This document shows, one piece after another, positions 47,881 to 61,100 of a stretch of 64,000 nucleotides of DNA. The position numbers and the translations under genes are program-made. Source of the DNA: Terebella lapidaria (Eukaryota > Annelida > Polychaeta > Terebellida > Terebellidae); NCBI GenBank assembly GCA_949152475.1, contig OX424568.1, positions 11,693,667 to 11,757,666 on the forward strand, given 5' to 3'. The stretch's first letter is position 1; each line of letters begins with the position of its first letter. The notes beneath the pieces are model-generated. The model did not search any database. It saw only the letters and a list, made by a program, of their open reading frames with translations, and was not told the origin of the DNA.

Positions 47881-48774
47881 AGTACTAGTATAGTGAAAAT
47901 ATGATGTGAACTTATATGAAAGATCTCATTGATCTGAGCAAAATGGTTTTTACGGAATGTAAATATCACAATCCGTTCAAAAGCTATAGCACTTTAAAGA
48001 CTGAAATCGGCAAATTTGCTTTTTCAAAACAATTTAGCTAATTAGTATGCAAATGAGATATTCATGACGTCATCGGGGGAAGTTGTTTTAATTAGGTACT
48101 TTGATATGTATTATTCATTCATTTAATGTTATGATTATTCATCAAAACTTATTCTATACAGATTTTAATATGAAAAATCAGTGTGTTCACTTTTTCTGTT
48201 GTTGTCAAGGCAACCAGTGACCTGATATGGCCCATAGCAACCATGGTTGCTAGGGCCAGAAACCCACTTAGAACAGGGTATGCACAAATAAAAATGGTGC
48301 CAATTTGAGCTCTATTATAATGTATTTCATAAATAATCGACAGAAAGTCTGTGGATAGACTGACTTGGCAGTTAATGGCCATGGCAACCATGGGTAACTA
48401 CGGCTATAGGGAACGACTGGTAACCATAGCAACAGCACAGTTTGTGTGGATATTGACTATGTATGGTACATAATAATATGCACTAGTCAGATCGTCAGAA
48501 CCTTCAATAAGAATCATTATATCATGGCTTGAAATATCCTAATTAAAATTTGTTCCCCTCGTGACGTCATGAATTCTCATTAGCATCTAATTTGCATATT
48601 AATGAGTTGCTAGAACTTTTCAAGTGGCTTCTGTAATGTAGTGCCGGAATGGCAGTTTCAAATGGCTGTAACTTTTGAACGGATAGAGATATTGAGATAC
48701 TGTAAAGACCATTTTGCTCAGATCAGTGAGATCTTTCATATGACAGAACATCACATTTTCACTTTACTAGTACT
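47881..48774. mobile_element. Foldback element bounded by TTAA
   Basis: The ends AGTACTAGTA (47881-47890) and TACTAGTACT (48765-48774) mirror each other, and each is flanked by TTAA (47877-47880 and 48775-48778), the target used by piggyBac-type elements. Pairing continues inward over about 150 bp: GAAAGATCTCATTGATCTGA against TCAGATCAGTGAGATCTTTC. Further in, ATTCATGACGTCAT pairs with ATGACGTCATGAAT. No transposase is seen. The centre is rich in CAACC/GGTTG words resembling RFX X-boxes. Confidence 0.85.
48201..48433. promoter_or_regulatory. Cluster of RFX X-box-like palindromes inside the foldback centre
   Basis: GTTGTCAAGGCAAC (48201-48214), GCAACCATGGTTGC (48237-48250), ATGGCAACCATGG (about 48381) and GTAACCATAGCAAC (48420-48433) resemble the X-box, GTHNYYATRRNAAC; the last fits it fully. 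A fully matching GTTGCTATGGCAAC also lies at 38615-38628. RFX factors control ciliary genes in animals. Whether these sites act on the gene at 50.6 kb, about 2.2 kb away, is conjecture. Confidence 0.3.
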
Positions 48775-48778
48775 TTAA

Positions 48779-50604
48779 CTAGCAACTGATCATGTGTTGG
48801 TGACGGCGGCTTTACTTCGGTATATTACACGTGCATGTATATAGCCTAGATGTCACTCTCACTGTCGGGGCATTCCACTTCTGAAGTATCTAATATGATA
48901 CAATATTAGGATTGTCATCACCAGGTCCTATTATTCTACTCCATGACAGGAAATTTGAATATTTTTACCTGATTTTTTCTTCATATAAAGATATTGCTCA
49001 AAACAACGAGAAGGGAACGAGTGTAGGATCTCAAACATCCTATATGTACCGAGAAAAAAGTAGGCTTAAGTCTATATGACACTTATTACCTACACAAAGA
49101 AAGTGACGCGACTCGTCAAATTTATTACAATTTTCTTAATGGTTGATCAATTTAGTAGCCAATCAATAACTTCTATAAACGGGGACATCATTACCCCGAG
49201 AAGTTGCCATGGTTTCCGGACTAATTGACGGTCGCCTGCAACAATGAGAAGAATCCGCTAAAGATGTCCTGCCCAGGTGAATGACCGCCGCGGTCTAGAC
49301 GTGACCCCGTGACATGGGGTCATGACCACCGATGGGAGAAAGTTATTTATAGTGCAAATAACGCTGTCGGACGCACCAGAATACACGTTTGACCCCGCTT
49401 TCCTAGGAACGGGTGAGGGGGGTGGGTCTTATTTCATGGGGGCGTTCCCGTAGTTAAGTTTAGATAGCTCTTTTTTTACGAGTCTTTAATGGATTTATTC
49501 GAGACCATGTCTGGCTGAAAACCCTAGTCTTTTGTCAGTTGTATATATGATACATCATACAACACCCATGCATACGCATAGGCTATGCAATCAAGTTAAA
49601 CCACATAATTCTAATAAATCATGGCAAGGTTTCTTTTATACCGCAGAAAAAAATTTGCAATGGGTCACAATTTTGCATGAATTGTTTCGCAATTTTGTAT
49701 GGACCATCCTCGTGATAACATTTAACATGGTGATGTCAGATATGGACAGAAGAGGCCAAAAATTGATATAGAGCGGTATTAGTTGCAGATAGAGCCCATA
49801 AATGTTGATTATATTGAACTCTCATATTTTGTCTTGAAAATGGGCGACCTTTGATGACCTGTGTTATATACTGATTTTTGAGGTCGTTCTCATTCTGAAA
49901 ATTGAGTGTATGGCTTAAAGGATTTCAGATATATTGTGCATTAGTATTAAATCCTTATATATCCAACCTGGAGACTTTATAAATTCGAAAATTGAAGACT
50001 CTCAAATCAATTCTAAGGTGTACCAGAAGATACTTTTACATACACTTTCGTATATTTTTTGAAGTACATTATTGAAATTGCAAGACATGAAGACGTAAAA
50101 AAGGTTAGCCGCCCAAGAAAATTTGCAAACTTGAGGTCTCTCAGGTCATTTTCGAGGTTACAATTCAGCGTTGGGCCGTGATGCCCCTCTGTCTTTTCTG
50201 GCGATTTTAGGAGGGGGCCGGATGAGCCCCCCCCCCCCAGATCCGCCACTGTACATTTAACAGTATTGAAGCCTCAAGTCAAATATGGCCTTCAAAATGA
50301 TGATAAAAAATTTGACCTTAGATGACCTCCAGAGATGAAACACTGCCGAATTCACCAATTTCATATTTTGCTCCATAATGAGACATGGATTGTCTGGCTG
50401 GCTTTATCAAGATCAATCTTCAGTCTCCGATAAAAAGGGGGCTATGAGAAGGGGGCGTGATAAGAATACAATCAACCTTGTCGGCCACAGCAACAGAACG
50501 TCTAGTTTGCTAGAAAAATTTTCAGATTATGCAATTTTAACTTACCAATATTGAAAACTTTGCATATTCATGCATTGAATTTTTATATCACTTTATTTCC
50601 ACAG
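48779..50604. other. Intergenic sequence and likely 5' region of the 50.6-kb gene
   Basis: The acceptor at 50604 implies an upstream exon, which I could not place. GTTGCCATGGTTTC (about 49204-49217) is a partial X-box in a GC-richer patch (49.2-49.4 kb) that could be the promoter. A run of 13 C lies at about 50227-50239. Confidence 0.35.
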
Positions 50605-50624
50605 AAAATAAGCTTAGCTTGACC

Positions 50625-51149
50625 ATGGAGCAGGAAAGAATTGCGGAGATGTACGAAACCACGAACCAGACGTACGGCAGTGGCTTGTACATGACTCCGA
50701 ACCCAGGTCGTACAATGTCGTCAACTGGCACTAGAGGGAGCACGCGTACACTCCCCAAAGACAAGAACTCGATGGCACTTGTACAAAACCCCGCCCATCC
50801 TTGTGGCATAATGTCCATGTCAAATGTCCCCACAAATACCCGCGGGGAATTCACGAACGTCTTCAAGGATTTCCACGCGGATCGCCAAGGCCTCTGGTGT
50901 AATGCAAGTTTCAACACCCCTGGAGCAACGATAGAGCGCGGAGTGGGAACATACTCGAATCTGCAAGGCGGCTGGGCCAGAATTGGGCCGAGCACTTACG
51001 ACGCGACCCACGGGCACGGGGCCTGGGCCCATCAGTGGGCTGGCACTTGCTCCTATGAGCCGGCAACGTTGAGGTCACTGTATGACCACAGGAATGTCGA
51101 CCCTAGGGACAACTGCGTGCCAATAGACAACCGACCACAGAATATGTGA
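50625..51149 (+). CDS. Hypothetical protein, possibly a ciliary microtubule inner protein
   Basis: The acceptor TTTATTTCCACAG ends at 50604 and the exon opens with ATG at 50625 in a strong context (ACCATGG): one exon of 174 residues. GC content and codon use are higher than in surrounding DNA, which supports real coding. It is hydrophilic, without signal peptide or membrane segment, and rich in Gly, Thr, Asn and aromatic residues. YETTNQTYGSG near the N-terminus loosely resembles the YxTSNxxYG motif of PIERCE1/2, and GLWCNASFNT their GMFRNNTLN motif. That likeness is weak and from memory. Other landmarks are NVFKDFHADRQGLW, YSNLQGGWARIGPSTYD and DPRDNC. I cannot assign a function. Confidence 0.65.
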   Translation: MEQERIAEMYETTNQTYGSGLYMTPNPGRTMSSTGTRGSTRTLPKDKNSMALVQNPAHPCGIMSMSNVPTNTRGEFTNVFKDFHADRQGLWCNASFNTPGATIERGVGTYSNLQGGWARIGPSTYDATHGHGAWAHQWAGTCSYEPATLRSLYDHRNVDPRDNCVPIDNRPQNM

Positions 51150-53069
51150 AGCACTAGCATATAAATTTCATTTGAAAAACATATTTTAGAGGGCGACTGT
51201 GAACTGACTTGTTTATAAATATCTATATACAACGAAAATATTTTATTGTTGAACAGTTCTACATATGATGTGTATGTAGTTTTGTATTCTTGTGTACTGT
51301 ATTTTATTAACAGAACACTGTTTATTTTCAACTGTACACAGGAGTACAAACCTTAACTGTAAAATTCACAATTAACTCGTTGCTGTATCAGTATTTTAGT
51401 GATCAATATTTACTATCTTTTCTGACAATACCTCGCAACCATGTACAGTGGAGTTTCTCATTCCTACTGTGCCGAGACTGTTTGCTATATATTCTGTAAA
51501 TATATTGCATACGAGTGTACATTATTGTAAATGTATTCGGGAATTTTGTTGTGAGTTATGTCGTCTTTATTCCATTTATTCCTCACACAGAATATAGTAA
51601 TCATACAAATACAAAAGTAGGAAGAAGTAACAACACCACGGGTATTTCTTTTTTCGTCTTTGACAATCATTCAAAATATTCCTGCTTATCCCTCATATAC
51701 TCTTATATATACACAGATATATGAATATGTTTATTCCATTGAATGATAAGACTTATATTATCAAAGAGCAAACTACATAAAGTCAAATTTTTGCACCACC
51801 ATACATACTGTGGTCATGACCATGATCAAGATGGTTTACAAGTGAAAATACACAGAAAATGTTAGACCCCAAGTATCAGGCAATACCTCATGTCCTAAAC
51901 TCTCCATGATCGTTTTATCCTAGGATTTAACTACTGAACAGAAAGCATTAGAAATCATGCAGCCGTGACTGAAACATTGATGCCATCAGTCAATACAAAT
52001 GTACATGCATCTTTCAGGGAAGCTTGGTAATTTACGAATATTCAAACAACAATGAAAAACAATCTATGCAATAGGTGGAAGAATCTGGCAGAAAAAAAAT
52101 CATAATTCTTGGATCTGATGTTTTTAAAAATCACTAGTCACTGATTGAAAATAACAACTGTTATAAAGACCTAATGTCTAACTTATCCAAACATTAGTTC
52201 ACTTCAGGAGCACCAACTCGATACACTGTACACAATTCACGAATATGTATATATACAAAAGAATTGCAGGCCTACATGTGTACAAACAGACAAGCATCAT
52301 CACGTGTATACATGCCCATGCAAAGCTTGGGATACAAATGTCTTTGGTCATAACGGGGAAATATGGAATGATATTATACAGTATAAAATGCAAGTAAATT
52401 ATTGATCATTGAATATATACATCACGAAATTTGTAAAATGTGCAGATATTCCGAAGTGCAAAATTTGTAAACTATGCTAAAAATTCACTAAAATCACTAA
52501 GTACATTTGATCATGTTTAAATTTTATTAAGCCGTGCTTTTATTTTTTTGAAGCTCGTGCCAGTGTAGACTCAAGAAATAAGGATGTTACATCCTACAAA
52601 ACAACTCCACGACACAAAATATCCCAGTGCTACTTTGCGAGACATAGAACATCATGGATACAATGCAGCCTGTACTGGGCCGAATTAGGGTTCCACATTC
52701 AAACATAGACTCAAAGAGATACACTATCAAATGGTTATATTTTGTGCTATAACCGACCAGTTATAGGCAAAGAGAAAATCAAAAGCATAAATATATGATT
52801 TCAAAATCACCTTTACATACCAATACGCTACATTATCTTCAATTATGTTACTCATTGCGGCAAGAATTTTCAGAGGTGTTAATGCCAGCTTAACACTTTG
52901 GAATACATTTAGATTGTTGTACCATTCACAAGATCAATAAATATTCCAATTTTTAAACAATTTCCATGACAGTTGCTACCTGTATTCATGTAAAACATCT
53001 AAATAAACTAGACGTCAAGGCCTAAAGATGCCTTGGAGGCATTTCGGTGTGATGATTAATTTATAATAT
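51150..53069. other. Gene-free sequence after the 50.6-kb gene
   Basis: No exon or repeat is recognised. It is AT-rich and probably includes the 3' UTR of the gene ending at 51149. No clear AATAAA lies close to that stop codon. Confidence 0.45.
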
Positions 53070-54715
53070 ATGCTAGATATCGACGAAAATGAAAAATGTC
53101 GACTCCGCAAAAAAATTTACCGTTAAAATAATACCCCTTAGACATGTTTGTATAGGGCGACGAGTCCGAAAAAAAAGTCTGTTTCGCTCTACGACTCAGT
53201 GTTTCCGAGATATCGACGAAAACGAAAAATGCCAACTCGGCAAAAAATTTTTTAGTCAAGGTCAAAGTTCATCCATAATACATATAAGATAAATGTTGTC
53301 TAGAGCGACAAGTCCGAAAATAACGTCCGTTTCGCTCTACGACACACCGTTCCCGAGATATCGAAGAAAACGAGAAATGCCGACTCGGCAAAAAAATTTC
53401 GGGTCAAGGTCAAAGTTCATCCATAATACCCCTTAGACATGTTTGTCTAGGGCGATGAGTCCGAAAATAACGTCCGTTTCGCTCTACGACGCACCGTTTC
53501 CGAGATATCGACGAAAACGAAAAATGCTGACTCGGCAAAAAAATTTCGGGTCAAGGTCAAAGTTCATCCGTAATACCCCTTAGACATGTTTGTCTAGGGC
53601 GACGAGTCCAAAAATAACGTCCGTTTCGCTCTACGACACACCGTTCCCGAGATATCATAATACCCCTTAGACATGTTTGTCTAGGGCGACGAGTCCGAAA
53701 ATAACGTCCGTTTCGCTCTACGAAGCACCGTTTCCGAGATATCGACGAAAACGAAAAATGCCGATTCTGCAAAAAAAATTCGGGTCAAGGTCAAAGTTCA
53801 TCAATAATACCCCTTAGACATGTTTGTCTAGGGCGACGAGTCCGAAAATAACGTCCGTTTCGCTCTACGAGACACCGTTCCCGAGATATCGACGAAAACG
53901 AAAAATGCTGACTCGGCAAAAAAATTTGGGGTCAAGGTCAAAGTTCATCCATAATACCCCTTAGACATGTTTGTCTAGGGCGACGAGTCCGAAAATAACG
54001 TCCGTTTCGCTCTACGACGCACCGTTTCCGAGATATGCAGGATGCCTCAAGGATGACTCAGCAAAAAATTATTTCGACCTCTAGGTCAAAGGTCGTTTGA
54101 CATATCGATCCCAAAATCAATAGGGTTCTTCCCTGTTGATATATAAACCTCCGTGCAAAATTCTGCAACTATTGCCTGAATATTTTTTGAGTTATCGTCC
54201 GGAAACCAAGTTTCAAGATCAGCCTCGATTTCATCCTCAAGGACCTCACGGACCTCGGAGCCGGATCAAAAAAAATAATACACCCTAGAGATGTTTGTCT
54301 AGGGCGACGAGTCCGAAAATAACGTCCGTTTCGCTCTACGATGCACGGTTTCTGAGATATGCAGGAAGCCTCAAGGATGAATCAGCAAAAAATTATTTTG
54401 ACCTCTAGGTCAAAGGTCGTTTGACGGATCGATCCCAAAATCAATAGGGTTCTTCCCTGTTGGCATATGAACCTCCATGCAGAGTTCTGCAACTATTGCG
54501 TAAATATTTTTCCAGTTATCGTCCGGAAACCAAGTCTCAAAATTAGCCTTGATTTCATCCTCACGGACCTCGGATCCGGCTCAAAAAGAATAGGGTTCTT
54601 CCACATATCATTTCTGACTTGTGGTGAAAATTTGACGAGGATCCGTCAAGGCAATCTAAAGTTATCGTCCGGAAACCAAAAGTGACGGAAGAAGAAAAAG
54701 AAAAAAAAAAAAATT
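53070..54715. repeat. Satellite block, about 147-bp period, ending in longer units
   Basis: GAGATATC recurs at 53206, 53354, 53502, 53649, 53736 and 53883, then GAGATATG at 54030. The spacing is 147-148 bp except for one copy short by 60 bp. Each unit holds TAGACATGTTTGTCTAGGGC, GACGAGTCCGAAAATAACG and TCAAGGTCAAAGTTCATCC. From 54030 a longer unit of about 324 bp follows (repeat starts 54030 and 54354), with TTATCGTCCGGAAACCAAG. The block ends in GGAAGAAGAAAAAG and a run of A. Frames through it are not genes. Confidence 0.9.
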
Positions 54716-55142
54716 CTGCTAAAACCATAAAGGCATTAATTATAAAACACATATACACGAAAATTATCAAATTCACTTCATTTGTTCATAATTGTATGCC
54801 TTGTGATCAAATGTGCACAAACTTTAGGTTCACCTACCTTCACTAACAATTGTAGTTTGATTGTCTGCATACATCACACAAAACTTTGATAATGTGAGAC
54901 ACAGAACATTCTAATTATTACTATCAAAACAGGGCAAGAATTAACGATGGAAGCACACAATCAACACGAACAATGGATGAGGAAAACTAGCAACCGTTTG
55001 CAGCAGAATGCAAAGTCAAACTTTGATTAAGATACTGTTGTGACAACACTTGCATGCTAGTACTGAATAAACCTCCAGCTTTAGATATAATGAAACGGCA
55101 AACAAATCTTCCTCCTTTTCCGTCAAATAATGAAGGGCAAAT

Positions 55143-58100
55143 CTAAGATGCAGCCAGAGTCGCCATATTTGGAAGAGTGACGTTGGAATATCGGTGAATG
55201 CTGGAGAAGAAAGTGTGCAGGCTCTTGAATGAAGGCCGCTTGGATGCTTCGTAGTTCCAACATTCTCGCATCTTTTTGTAAATCTCGTCCGGACAATCAT
55301 CCGGCTGCTCAAGGCGATAATTCTTCTCGATCATTTGAACCACCTGTTAAATGATTTAGAACATGCAGTACATACATTTGGACAACATATTATCCAACAC
55401 AATATTATCCGCCTAGTTTCAAGAATAGTTCTCACTTATAACTTTCTTTGAAATGGCACCAAGATTTATTGGTACTGTTTCGAATCTGGTATTGAACAAT
55501 AATTGTTCTAACTTTGATGAATTTCAGAAAAAAAATAGCAAAAAATTATTCTCTATCTACTTCTACACAAAGTTTGTTACCATAGTTACCTCAGCACCAG
55601 TTTTCTCCTCATATGGCTGTTCACCGTAGGTAAACATTTCCCAGAGTGTGACGCCAAAGCTCCATACGTCACTGGCGTGGGAAAACATCCCATAATACAT
55701 GCACTCTGGCGCATACCTTTGGGGGGGGGATAGAATATGGTATTGAGAATTGTCAGTTGAAAGGCACCTCTTCCCAAAATTCGATGAGGATTATATTGTA
55801 TTTGCACCTTTTCTCAGTTCCTTCTATATTCAGGATATACAGTTTGTAGAAGGCAGGTTTGGTCCAATTTAACTTGTGAGCAAATTTTATGGGAAATATT
55901 GATGATTATTTTGATCAGAATTTACTACAAAATTTGTGATAGCCTTGGCAAACATTTTAGCCTTGAATTCTAGTTCAGAGAACATACCACTTGACAGGCC
56001 AGCGTCCACCCTGTGTAGCCTTGTAGTAATCATTGTCACCCACCGCTCTCGACAGGCCAAAGTCTCCAACCTTTGCCTGTGCAACAATAAATGTCAATAT
56101 CGTTATGTAATGTCATAATTTATATACTATTACTATCAACATGTAACTATATTCTGCATGACCCACCCCCTCCCCTCTGAGGAGTTCTTGTGTCAATTTA
56201 TGTCAGTAATTTTAAACTAACTTAATTTTTTTAAATTTTTTAGTTTTTACGGGATTCTGAGAGGAAGGCTATATTGGACGAGGTGCAATTTCCAAAAGAA
56301 AATCGCTAATAGTGCAGGTCAGTTCACATGAATACAACAGCAAAATATTTAATACTTATCTTATTACTCAAGTTGCACGGAAATGTGTCAACACAAAATC
56401 TCATCAAAACTTACGTACCGTGCCTTTGTCTTTGAGCAGCACATTTCTAGTCGCTAGATCTCGATGTACGAATTTTTTCTCCTCCAGATAATTCATGCCG
56501 AGGGCAATCTGTCCTGCCCACCGAAACAGATCTGGCTTCTGGATGTTATCGGGATAGTCAAGCAGAAAGTCCTGCAGGGAGCCGTCCGTTAGAAGCTCCT
56601 GTATCTAGCGGGTGAGGATATGAATGATTATTCAGTTTTGTTTTATTCTTCGTCCCATTCTGCTGAAAATATCGGACAATAACCATTTTGTAGAAAATCA
56701 AGAATCGTTGCAAAAGCATTACTTCTATTTTTAAACAAGATAACGTTTACAGTTCCGTATTATGTTTTAAAGCATGAAACTCTATATAAATGTTCAATGC
56801 CAAAGTTGTATTAACAATAATTTCACATGAGTCATGTAAACAAACGTAAAGATTTACTTACAAGCATGAGCGGTGGCCCTTCACACACCCCCAGTAGTTG
56901 TACAATGTACGGGTGATCAAATTTAACCATGATCTGCGCCTCTTGTAGAAAAACCTCCCGACTGTTTGACATGTTTTCTTCATTCAATGTCTTGATGGCG
57001 ACTGGTTGCTGAGGCAAAAAGCAGCAATATAAAGTAAATTATTTTTGATTTGAGTTTTTACTGAAAGTATTCATATGTAAGATTAACTTATCGTTTATGA
57101 ACCAATGGCTAACATCCATCCATAGTGATCTGTACACTGAACATATCTACTGGGTATTCACTCTAACTAGCACACTAATTGAGACACTAAGGGAACAAAT
57201 TTGATACTTTAAATAACATGGATGATGGAACAGACATCATTTTCATGCGTACCTTCTGGCCGTGACCTGTTGTCCAAATTCCGTTTAGCACTGATCCGTA
57301 TTCTCCTTGACCCAACTCCGAACCTTGAAACAAAACAAACGACAATATAATACATTGCCCTGTAACTTCAATGTTTATTTCAGCATTTGACATTGTTCAC
57401 ACATTGATATAACATTAAGGTGTCATCACAAGGTCATGAATGGTGTATGAGTTGCAGAAAAAACAAACCTAGGTCGATTTCTGATCTTGGTATCTTCAAG
57501 TAAGATCCACCATGCGAAGCCTGAAGAAATTATAACAAGAAGAAATCATTAGTAGTGCCGTACGCATTGAGTTCCTTGTACAAAAGCATATTCATACTAA
57601 AGTATACATGTATTGCAACACTTGTGATATCTCATGCATGTATTGTCATTTGAAATTCATTTTTCCCAACTTATATGCGTTTGTTGATACCTTTATTCTC
57701 GGTGGTGGAAGGGGCAGGGTGCCTTCAGGATTTGCCAGGGTGTCGTAGACTCCCTCTGGATCGTTCTGAGGGACCTTCTCACCAGTTTTAACCAGAGTTA
57801 CTTCCTTGTCTGTTCGAAATTTGAAAACAATATGAAAATTTCATATCATGCAACATGAATCAACAACGGCGAACAGATTTTATGAAATCTTGCACAAAAT
57901 TTTCAAAATATGTACAGTACTAATTTGTCTCAGCAATAAAATTGATCAAAATTGAAGCAACCACCATCCATATTATTTTTATTTTTCTGTATCAACCAAA
58001 GAACAAAAAGTATAATGAATTTTGACAAACTGAACATGACTTGAGTTAGTACCAGGAGATACTGCATGTGTGAGTACACAGCCTATGCCGTCCATGTAAG

Positions 58101-61100
58101 TAGAGTAATGTTGTACAACGTGTTCCAAACTTGTGAACACCGGGCCTTCCGACAGGAAATATGCTTTGTCATTCTGGAAAATATAGGAAATACAATCATT
58201 TACAAATATGTTCCAACTATGATTGCAAAAATATACCCCACCTTACTACATGAAACTGAATGAAATACAACAACACATACATCAAACAGTGGCAGAATAG
58301 AATGGTGCAATATTAACAAGTGTTTATTTTAGACGATCACATATAAACATAAATATATACATCAAACAGTGGCAAAAATTTGACAATTTCTGTGCAGTAA
58401 CTACTCAAGTATTCAGCAAAAACGACCAAACAGTTCAACATACACTAGATTTGATCATGTGATTGCTGACTTGGCTCTTGCTGCACATGCTGAGGACGTA
58501 AGTTCCCGGACCTTTGGAGCTTGTGCGCACCAGGAAATAGCCGTCTAACACTCCTAGGGACTGTAACAGGCCTGTCGAGTCCTGGTGAGGGTACAAGAAA
58601 ATCATATAACTCATTAGGCAGGAATGTTGGGGAATAATTGCCAACATGTTCAAGTTCACAGAAGCATGCTGAGCACAGGATACTGTGAACACAGGATTTT
58701 GACTACTTCGAAATCACGTCAGACAGTTCCACTTTTATCTTTCTTCACTTCTCTACTTAGATTTACAAATTAAATTGTTATCACTGCATGTATCTAATAT
58801 ATTTTCATCTACAAGTATGTGTTTCCAAATATCATAAAACCATTTTAGACTCACCTCTCTAGTGATATCTGGATGGAACCAGAGTTCTCTCCGAGTCGTA
58901 GGGGCCGGCGCTGTGTATCCCTCTGAAAATCAACGTGTCTTTATGTCAGATGGATGCTTTTTTAATCGGTAATAGAATTTAATTAAAAAAATTTTTGATA
59001 AGGCTTTTGCTGAAAATTGAATTTTTACCCGATCTGGAAAATACCTACAAACAACAACATTATCGAATATCACATTATTACAAAGCAAAAGCTTACCTAT
59101 CTTCAAACCGCATGACTTTTTCCCATGCTTGACAGCAAGATCGTAAGGACACAAACCATTCTCATTCCTTGGCCAAGCTGGTGCACCATGCAGCAATAAA
59201 GCCTAGAGAGTGAATGTATTGAAAAAAATTTATTACGTACATTTAAAAATTTGGAGCATTTGCAATAACATCACTGAATCAAAATATATGTATTCTTACT
59301 TGTTTCTGGTAGATTTTTTCATGGAACTAAAAATTGCCCCCTAAACACCATATCATCATGTTAGGAAAACTCATCTGACAAACAATATCATTTACGGTGA
59401 GAAATAATGTCGTGCACTACCAATAATCCAAGAGAACATTTCACCACTGACCATCACACAACTGTCATGACCTTCCCTAGCCGCCTCGTGAAGTGGGACA
59501 TTCATTGATGGACGTTGCGATTTCTGCGGATTTGCCTTGCCTTCCTTCAGGAGCATATCAACAATCGACGCGTGGTTCTTTTGGCAGGCTCGCTGATAGA
59601 TTCAAATATGAATAGATGGGTATGGTACCATTAATATACAAATGTACACAATCATGTGCTACTCATATAAACTAAATTTCACAATACATATATTTGATAT
59701 TAAAGAGTGTTTTAAAAACAGATTCTGAATGATAATGATGTAGACGACAAATTTACCAGTAAAAAATTACACTTCAACTTCCAACGAGTAATGTTCAGCG
59801 AACAGAATCATGCATGTTGTACCAATACATTTGATAAGTAAAAGAATATTGAAATCCCTAAAATATCCATGTTTATTCTGGTATGAAATGTATGGCAATA
59901 ACAGATTTAGGACAAGATTTAGCATACATGGAGAGGCGTATAGCCCTGTCGATCTAGTCCATTGACATCTGCTCCAGCTTTGATCAGTTTCTGGACGACT
60001 TTTGCCATTCCCAGCAAGCAAGCTATGTGTAGAGCTGTGCTCCCTGTGAAACACAACACAGATCTCTTGGTACCTAAAGGTACATACATGTAACTGAGAA
60101 ACATGTGATCCCTGTGAGATAAGATTTCACTTTTTGCTGATAAAATGAAGACTTACCTGACAGGAAGTCTTATTTCACAGGTTCATTTACATACTGGTAC
60201 TGAATTGATCTTTGGGGGGATATTCAACAAAGTCTTCATAGACAGGGAAGTCTTATTTTAGAGGGGTCTTATCTCACATGAGCCAGTGTACATGGTGTAC
60301 TGCATAAAATATAGTAGTACTCAGTGATAGATTTATATCTCTCGTATCTAAAATCTTGATGTATTGTAAAATATGTGCATCCCAATTTAGAGATGATTCC
60401 GTGATGATTTAGGAATCTTCTTCAATCAAGTTCATTGTTACTGTCGACACATTCTATCATCATTTGAGAGGAAATACTGATAGTGCATTTAGAACATCAT
60501 GATAGTATGGTAAGGAGACGACGTGAAGACAAATATAAATACACACCATCGTTATCTTTCCAGTTCAAATCTGGACACTTGGAATGTTTGAGAATGGCTT
60601 GTAGCAGGTCCTTCTTTCCTGTGAATCAGTCAAAGAGGAAGACGTGAATAAAGTATACTTAACTTTTAATACTCAACATTCAGGACTTATGTTCACATAG
60701 ATATCTGCACCTTTCTCAGTATTATTACTGCACTCTTGACATTTCTGCTATGCACTGTTGGTGACTTTGAATGAACAAACTGAAAATCATTTCACTGTGA
60801 CTGGTGTTTCTTGTGTATCATCTACATTGTTTAGAGGTTCTTTAAAAAAACAGAAAAAAATCATTTGATTCAACACGAATACACATATTGCAAATCTGAG
60901 ATTTTTGCAAGAATCCGGAAAACCATTCTCATAAAAATTTCTCATGAAATGGCCCTTAATTTTCCCAAAATATAATGGAGCACAACAGGATTTTCACAAA
61001 ATTTGATGAAATATTAACCCTGGCAAAACATCACCTCCTTTGACAGCCTTGTGTAGGACATTGGTGTAGCCAGTGAGAACACTGTGAGGAGGCGGGACCT

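Noticed and set aside
53070-54060. CRISPR-like array of regular repeats
   Set aside because: The units are continuous about 147-bp repeats without unique spacers, in an animal genome.
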